A DNA stretch of 43,295 bases from CAYOHP01 sp964403795 [NCBI: uncultured bacterium] (GTDB lineage: Bacteria; Muiribacteriota; UBA6191; CAZXTJ01): contig CAYOHP010000011.1 in assembly GCA_964403795.1 (NCBI GenBank), positions 363 to 43,657 of the forward strand. Direction: 5' to 3'. Positions 39,945 through 43,295 of the stretch are shown here, piece by piece. The notes below the pieces were generated by a model, which saw only the letters and a program-made list of their open reading frames with translations, was not told where the DNA came from and did no database searches. Both the position numbers and the translations under genes were made by a program. How positions within the stretch are numbered: position 1 is the stretch's first letter; each line of letters starts with the position of its first letter.

Positions 39945-41348
39945 CTACACCGCCAGGTCGAAGACCGGGTAGGCCTCCGAGATCCCCTTGAGCGCTACGG
40001 TGCGCGGCGCCGGGCGGATCCCCTCGTCCCCGAGCCATGACGCCACGCCCGGATCCTCGAGTACCGCCGGGGTCACCAGGATCTCGCCGGCCCCGGCCGC
40101 CCCCTGGACCCGGGCCGAGAGATTCACCATGCGCCCGAAGTAGTCGAGCGTCCGGTTGGAGGTGACCGCGATCGCCGGGCCCCGGTGCAGCCCGAGCTTC
40201 ACCTGGATGCCGCGCACCCGCTCCGCCTGGCGGGCGAACTCCCGCTGGATCTCCACGGCCGCTCGCACTGCCGAGGCGTTCCGGGGGAAGGCCGCCATGA
40301 CCGCGTCCCCGATGGTCTTCACGATCCCTCCCTGGTGGCGCCGGATCACCTCGGTCATGACCCGGAAGTGCTCCTGGACGAGTGCGTAGGCCGCCGAGTC
40401 CCCGAGACTCTCGTACATCTCGGTCGAACCCTTGATGTCGGTGAAGAGGAGGGTGATGGAACGGACCGCGAAGCTCACGTCCTCGGACAGGAACTCTCCC
40501 CCGAAGAGGTCCCGGAAGTCCTGCTGGGCGATCACATGGGCGGCACTCACCCAGTTGGCGAGCGGCCGGTCGGAGGCGAGCAGGACGCCCTCCTGCTGGT
40601 TCCACCGGGAGGTCACGGCCACTTCGAGGGGCCCCGGAGGCAGGTTCCATAACTTGGGCGAGATCGAACCGTCGGGCTCGAGGATCGCCTGGCGGCGGGT
40701 GGCTTCCCCGTTCCCGCCGATGTCCGGGGCGGCTCCGGCCTCCACCGTGATGCGGCACACCCCGGTGGTCATGTCGATCCCGTGGTATCCGCTGTAGAGC
40801 TTGTAGTTCCCGGGCTCCAGCCGGGCCTTCAGCGTCCCGGTCTCGCCCGGTTGCACCACCACCCAGCCGTCCACCTCCCGGCCCTCGCGTTCGACGACCT
40901 CGGAGAAGTAGGCGACCATGCCCTCGAAGTCGCGGTCCTTGAAATCCTCGATCGAGAGCGGCCGGAGATCGGGGTTGGCGGTGAAGGTGACCTCCACCTG
41001 CTCGGCGAGGTCGATGGCCCAGTCGAGCTCGCAGAGCCGGCAGTGGGCCCGGCTCTTCATCCCCATCAGGTGCTTCTCGTAGGCCGGCAGGCCCCGGCAC
41101 TTGGGACAGTGCACGTCCCAGTTCAGGTCCACCACGCCGAGGCGGGCCGCGAACAGGAAGGTGCGGAGCGCCTCGGCTTCGCCGACCCCGGCGTCCCGGC
41201 CGATCCGGTAGGCGTTCATCTTGTAGGCGTCGAGGTCGCTGCCCTCGCGCAGGATTCGCTCCAGGGCATCCACCACCCCGGGGGAGACGGCCGCTTGCCG
41301 CAGCTCGCCGAGACGCTGGTCGAGCCTGGCGGTGTCGAGCCCTGGCAT
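39945..41348 (-). CDS. DUF5939/zinc-ribbon class III adenylate cyclase
   Basis: The 467-aa cytoplasmic protein has an N-terminal domain of the DUF5939 type (about 1-280) that includes a four-cysteine zinc ribbon C81-x2-C84-x18-C103-x2-C106, and a C-terminal class III cyclase domain (about 295-467). Metal-binding aspartates are D304 (FTDIKGST) and D348 (KTIGDAVMA). K344 and D402 (LDYFGRMVN) occupy positions that specify adenine, and N409/R413 are the transition-state pair, so cyclic AMP synthesis is expected. No membrane segment. ATG 41348 follows GAGGAGG. The gene lies 44 nt after the glutathione peroxidase gene. What the N-terminal domain senses is unknown. Confidence 0.9.
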   Translation of the reverse strand: MPGLDTARLDQRLGELRQAAVSPGVVDALERILREGSDLDAYKMNAYRIGRDAGVGEAEALRTFLFAARLGVVDLNWDVHCPKCRGLPAYEKHLMGMKSRAHCRLCELDWAIDLAEQVEVTFTANPDLRPLSIEDFKDRDFEGMVAYFSEVVEREGREVDGWVVVQPGETGTLKARLEPGNYKLYSGYHGIDMTTGVCRITVEAGAAPDIGGNGEATRRQAILEPDGSISPKLWNLPPGPLEVAVTSRWNQQEGVLLASDRPLANWVSAAHVIAQQDFRDLFGGEFLSEDVSFAVRSITLLFTDIKGSTEMYESLGDSAAYALVQEHFRVMTEVIRRHQGGIVKTIGDAVMAAFPRNASAVRAAVEIQREFARQAERVRGIQVKLGLHRGPAIAVTSNRTLDYFGRMVNLSARVQGAAGAGEILVTPAVLEDPGVASWLGDEGIRPAPRTVALKGISEAYPVFDLAV

Positions 41349-41392
41349 GGTCCTCCTCGCAGGTCCGGGCCGGCGCGGCGACGGGCCGGCGG

Positions 41393-41902
41393 TCAGTTCT
41401 TCGCCAGCTCGGCTTCGATCCTGGCCAGCACCGTCGGGTCGTCGGGCTTGGTGCGGGGATCGAAACGGGCCACCAGGGCGCCCTGCTTGTCGAGCAGGAA
41501 CTTCTCGAAGTTCCAGGTCACCGGGCCCTTGCCCTTGGGGGGCGCCTCGGTGCCGGTCAGATTCTGGAACAACGGAGCCGCCCCGGGGCCGTTCACCTCG
41601 ACCTTCTCGAACATGTCGAACTCGACCCCGTAGTTCTTGGTGCAGAAGCCCTGGATCTCCTTCGCCGAGCCCGGTTCCTGGGCGCCGAACTGGTTGCACG
41701 GGAAGCCCAGTACCCGGAGGCCCTTCTTCCCCAGCTTCTCATGCAGGCCTTGCAGGGCCTGGTACTGGGGAGTCAACCCGCACTCGCTGGCCACGTTCAC
41801 GATCAGCACTACGTTCCCGAGGTACTTGGAGAGCGCCACCGGCTTGCCGGCGAGCGAGTTCACGGTCAGCGACAGGGGGCCTTGGGTCTTCGGCTTGGCC
41901 AT
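41393..41902 (-). CDS. Glutathione peroxidase (thiol peroxidase, cysteine type)
   Basis: A 169-aa thioredoxin-fold peroxidase. The catalytic tetrad can be read as C41 (NVASECGLTPQY), Q75 (FPCNQFGAQEP), W130 and N131 (VTWNFEKF). A second Cys at 87 (GFCTKNYG) may act as resolving cysteine, as in thioredoxin-dependent members. No signal peptide. The ATG at 41902 has GGAGG at 6 nt. It reduces H2O2 and organic hydroperoxides. It is followed by the cyclase gene on the same strand, so peroxide defence and cAMP production may share a transcript. The 113-bp spacer to the upstream TolC gene holds a short dyad GACCG-N6-CGGTC and no certain promoter. Confidence 0.95.
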   Translation of the reverse strand: MAKPKTQGPLSLTVNSLAGKPVALSKYLGNVVLIVNVASECGLTPQYQALQGLHEKLGKKGLRVLGFPCNQFGAQEPGSAKEIQGFCTKNYGVEFDMFEKVEVNGPGAAPLFQNLTGTEAPPKGKGPVTWNFEKFLLDKQGALVARFDPRTKPDDPTVLARIEAELAKN

Positions 41903-42015
41903 GGGGATCCTCCGGGTGCCCGGCCCCGGCAACCGAACCGGGCGGGGCGGGGCCGAGCCAGCGTACCCGACCGGCTTGACGGTCGCGGCCGCCGGGCCCC
42001 CGCACCCTGTCACGC

Positions 42016-43295
42016 TCACTCGGTGGCGAGCCAGCGGGCCACTTCTGGCGAGGTCGGGAGCTCCCTCGTCGGGAGCGGCGCCATCCCGGCTTCGAGCCGC
42101 AAGGAGAGCACGGTCTGGTGCAGGTCGTGGAGGACCGAGAGGTAGGAGCCCGCCGACTCCACGGCCTGGCGCTGGGCGGTGAGCAGCGAGAGGTTGTCGA
42201 GCCCGCCCCTGCGGTAGCCCAGTTCCACGATCCGGAGCTGGCGATCGGTGGAGGGGAGCTCCCGTCGCTCCAGCGTTTCCAGCCGGGTGCGGAGGATCCC
42301 GACCTCCTGGACCAGGGCCTCCAGGCGGATCCCCAGGCTCCGGACCAGATCGGCCCGGCGGGCGGTCGCGGCCCTGGCCAGGCTCCGCCGGTTCTCCACC
42401 TCGCGGTCCACCCGTCCGTACCAGAGCGGGGTGAAGTTGAGTTCGAGCCCCCCGAACTCGGCGGTCGGCTCGCCTTCCTCCTGCTTCACCCCGAGCGTCC
42501 CGGTCAGTACCGGCTTTCGCCGCTGGCGCTCCTGGCCGGCCTCGGCCTCCAGCCGGGCGGCCACGATCGCCAGGCTCTCGAGGTCGACCCGGTAGCGGGC
42601 CGCCAGATCCGGCAGGCTCTCGGCCTCGACCTCGATCGCCAGTCCCGGCAGGCGGGCCGTCACCTCGAGCGTGGACCACCCGGTCCGGCCCAGGACCTCC
42701 GCCAGGTCCCTCTGGGCCCGGAGCGCCTCCAGTCCGGCCGCCTGCTCCTGGCCCTGGGCCCGCCACAGCTCGGTCTCGCCCCGCACCACGTCGAGGTCGG
42801 GCGCGGCCCCCGCCTTGCGACGCAGCTCGGCGATCTCCAGGAAGCGGCGGGCCAGGCCCAGCGAGAAGCGCGCCGCCAGGCGCTGGTCCTGCCGGAACTG
42901 CAGGGTCCGGTACCGGCTCGCCACCCGGAACTCGAGCTCCCGGGCGAGACCCGTCACCGCCAGCTCCGCCAGCGCCACGTCCTTCGCAGCCACCCGGCGA
43001 GCGGCCGACCGATTGCCGAAGAGGTCGAGGGGTTGGCTGAAACCCAGGAAGGGCTCGGACTTGAAGGTGTCGAGTCCGTCCAGGTCCTTGCGCAAGGCGG
43101 CGGAGAAGCTGGCCGAGGGGTAGGCCCCGGCCGCCGACAGCGCCTTCCGGGCCGCCTCGACCTCGTGGCGACGGGCAGCCAGTTCCAGGCTGTTCCTGCG
43201 GGCCTCCTCGACCCCGGCCTCGAGGGTGAGCCCTCCGGCCGCCACCCGACCGGCTCCGGGTCCAAGGCCCAGGCCGGCAGCCAGGCACATCGCCA
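42016..43295 (-). CDS. TolC-family outer-membrane efflux protein (5' end beyond window)
   Basis: The frame is open to the right edge and ends at 42016. At least 424 aa are visible. Two similar long helical halves of the outer_membrane efflux type are seen: the first with ARRHEVEAARKALSAAG and the FLGFSQPLDLFGNR turn, the second with LELNFTPLWYGRVDREVENR and ELGYRRGGLDNLSLLTAQRQ, the latter typical of TolC/CusC/CzcC proteins. An ATG at 43290 exists but would leave only half a signal peptide, so the true start is probably outside. It would form the outer-membrane exit duct of an RND or ABC pump; pump genes are not in the window, probably further right. Confidence 0.88.
   Translation of the reverse strand, partial: AMCLAAGLGLGPGAGRVAAGGLTLEAGVEEARRNSLELAARRHEVEAARKALSAAGAYPSASFSAALRKDLDGLDTFKSEPFLGFSQPLDLFGNRSAARRVAAKDVALAELAVTGLARELEFRVASRYRTLQFRQDQRLAARFSLGLARRFLEIAELRRKAGAAPDLDVVRGETELWRAQGQEQAAGLEALRAQRDLAEVLGRTGWSTLEVTARLPGLAIEVEAESLPDLAARYRVDLESLAIVAARLEAEAGQERQRRKPVLTGTLGVKQEEGEPTAEFGGLELNFTPLWYGRVDREVENRRSLARAATARRADLVRSLGIRLEALVQEVGILRTRLETLERRELPSTDRQLRIVELGYRRGGLDNLSLLTAQRQAVESAGSYLSVLHDLHQTVLSLRLEAGMAPLPTRELPTSPEVARWLATE

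Noticed and set aside
38116-41100. Nearly 1000-codon minus-strand frame opposite the NAGPA and ctpA genes, running into the cyclase gene
   Set aside because: It crosses three real genes in the wrong frame and shows no recognisable motif.
1-43295. tRNA, rRNA, CRISPR arrays, intact insertion sequences or phage genes
   Set aside because: None recognised by eye on either strand; small structured RNAs could still be missed without a covariance-model search.

Overview
This window is high-GC bacterial chromosome (about 70% G+C by eye), densely coded, with no rRNA, tRNA, CRISPR array, prophage or intact insertion sequence that I can see. An outer-membrane beta-barrel, a TolC-type protein, lipoproteins, RseC-like and SurA-like proteins and RecBCD point to a Gram-negative host. 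A C-terminal Cys/hydrophobic/Arg tail of MYXO-CTERM type, an FHA/sigma-54 activator paired with a Ser/Thr kinase, and DUF11 repeat proteins suggest Myxococcota, another former deltaproteobacterial group, or a similar high-GC lineage. This placement is an inference; no marker gene settles it.

Layout. (1) 1-12037, minus strand: a tight run of djlA-like (TerB + J domain), glycogen phosphorylase, then recC-recB-recD; the recCBD genes are joined by 4-nt overlaps and recD runs off the left edge. recB carries a 96-bp in-frame insertion flanked by a 9-bp direct repeat. (2) 12132-15471: a large SurA/parvulin-like lipoprotein (minus) diverges from a standalone MshEN-domain protein and an RseC-like membrane protein (plus). 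(3) 15457-19647, minus: Ser/Thr kinase, FHA/sigma-54 activator and an unknown signal-anchored protein, a compact signalling operon. (4) 19705-28665, minus: one giant secreted protein (about 2986 aa) with MAM-like and DUF11-like repeats, a C25 (gingipain-type) cysteine peptidase domain and a MYXO-CTERM-like tail. It diverges from a small secreted protein at 28960-29655 that has a sigma-54-like promoter and upstream dyads.

(5) 29712-31391: a decayed AbiEii-type nucleotidyltransferase with its small partner gene, a roughly 460-bp gap, and a Uma2-family nuclease-like gene. (6) 31407-35986, minus: a zinc/manganese ABC importer (binding protein, ATPase, permease) preceded by an outer-membrane barrel and a His-rich exported protein, apparently one metal-uptake operon spanning both membranes. 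(7) 36214-39915, plus: a solitary DNA methyltransferase, a NAGPA-type phosphodiester glycosidase-like exported protein and a CtpA/S41 protease. (8) 39945-43295, minus: a DUF5939-type zinc-ribbon/class III nucleotidyl cyclase, a glutathione peroxidase and the 3' part of a TolC-family gene.

Across the window, four genes (12132-14246, 14929-15471, 17977-19647 and 35603-35986) have a TANNNT-like hexamer 6-7 nt before the ATG and no well-placed Shine-Dalgarno, consistent with leaderless transcripts. The strongest leads are the giant C25/DUF11 protein with its divergent sigma-54-like region, the five-gene metal operon, the recB insertion and the leaderless pattern.
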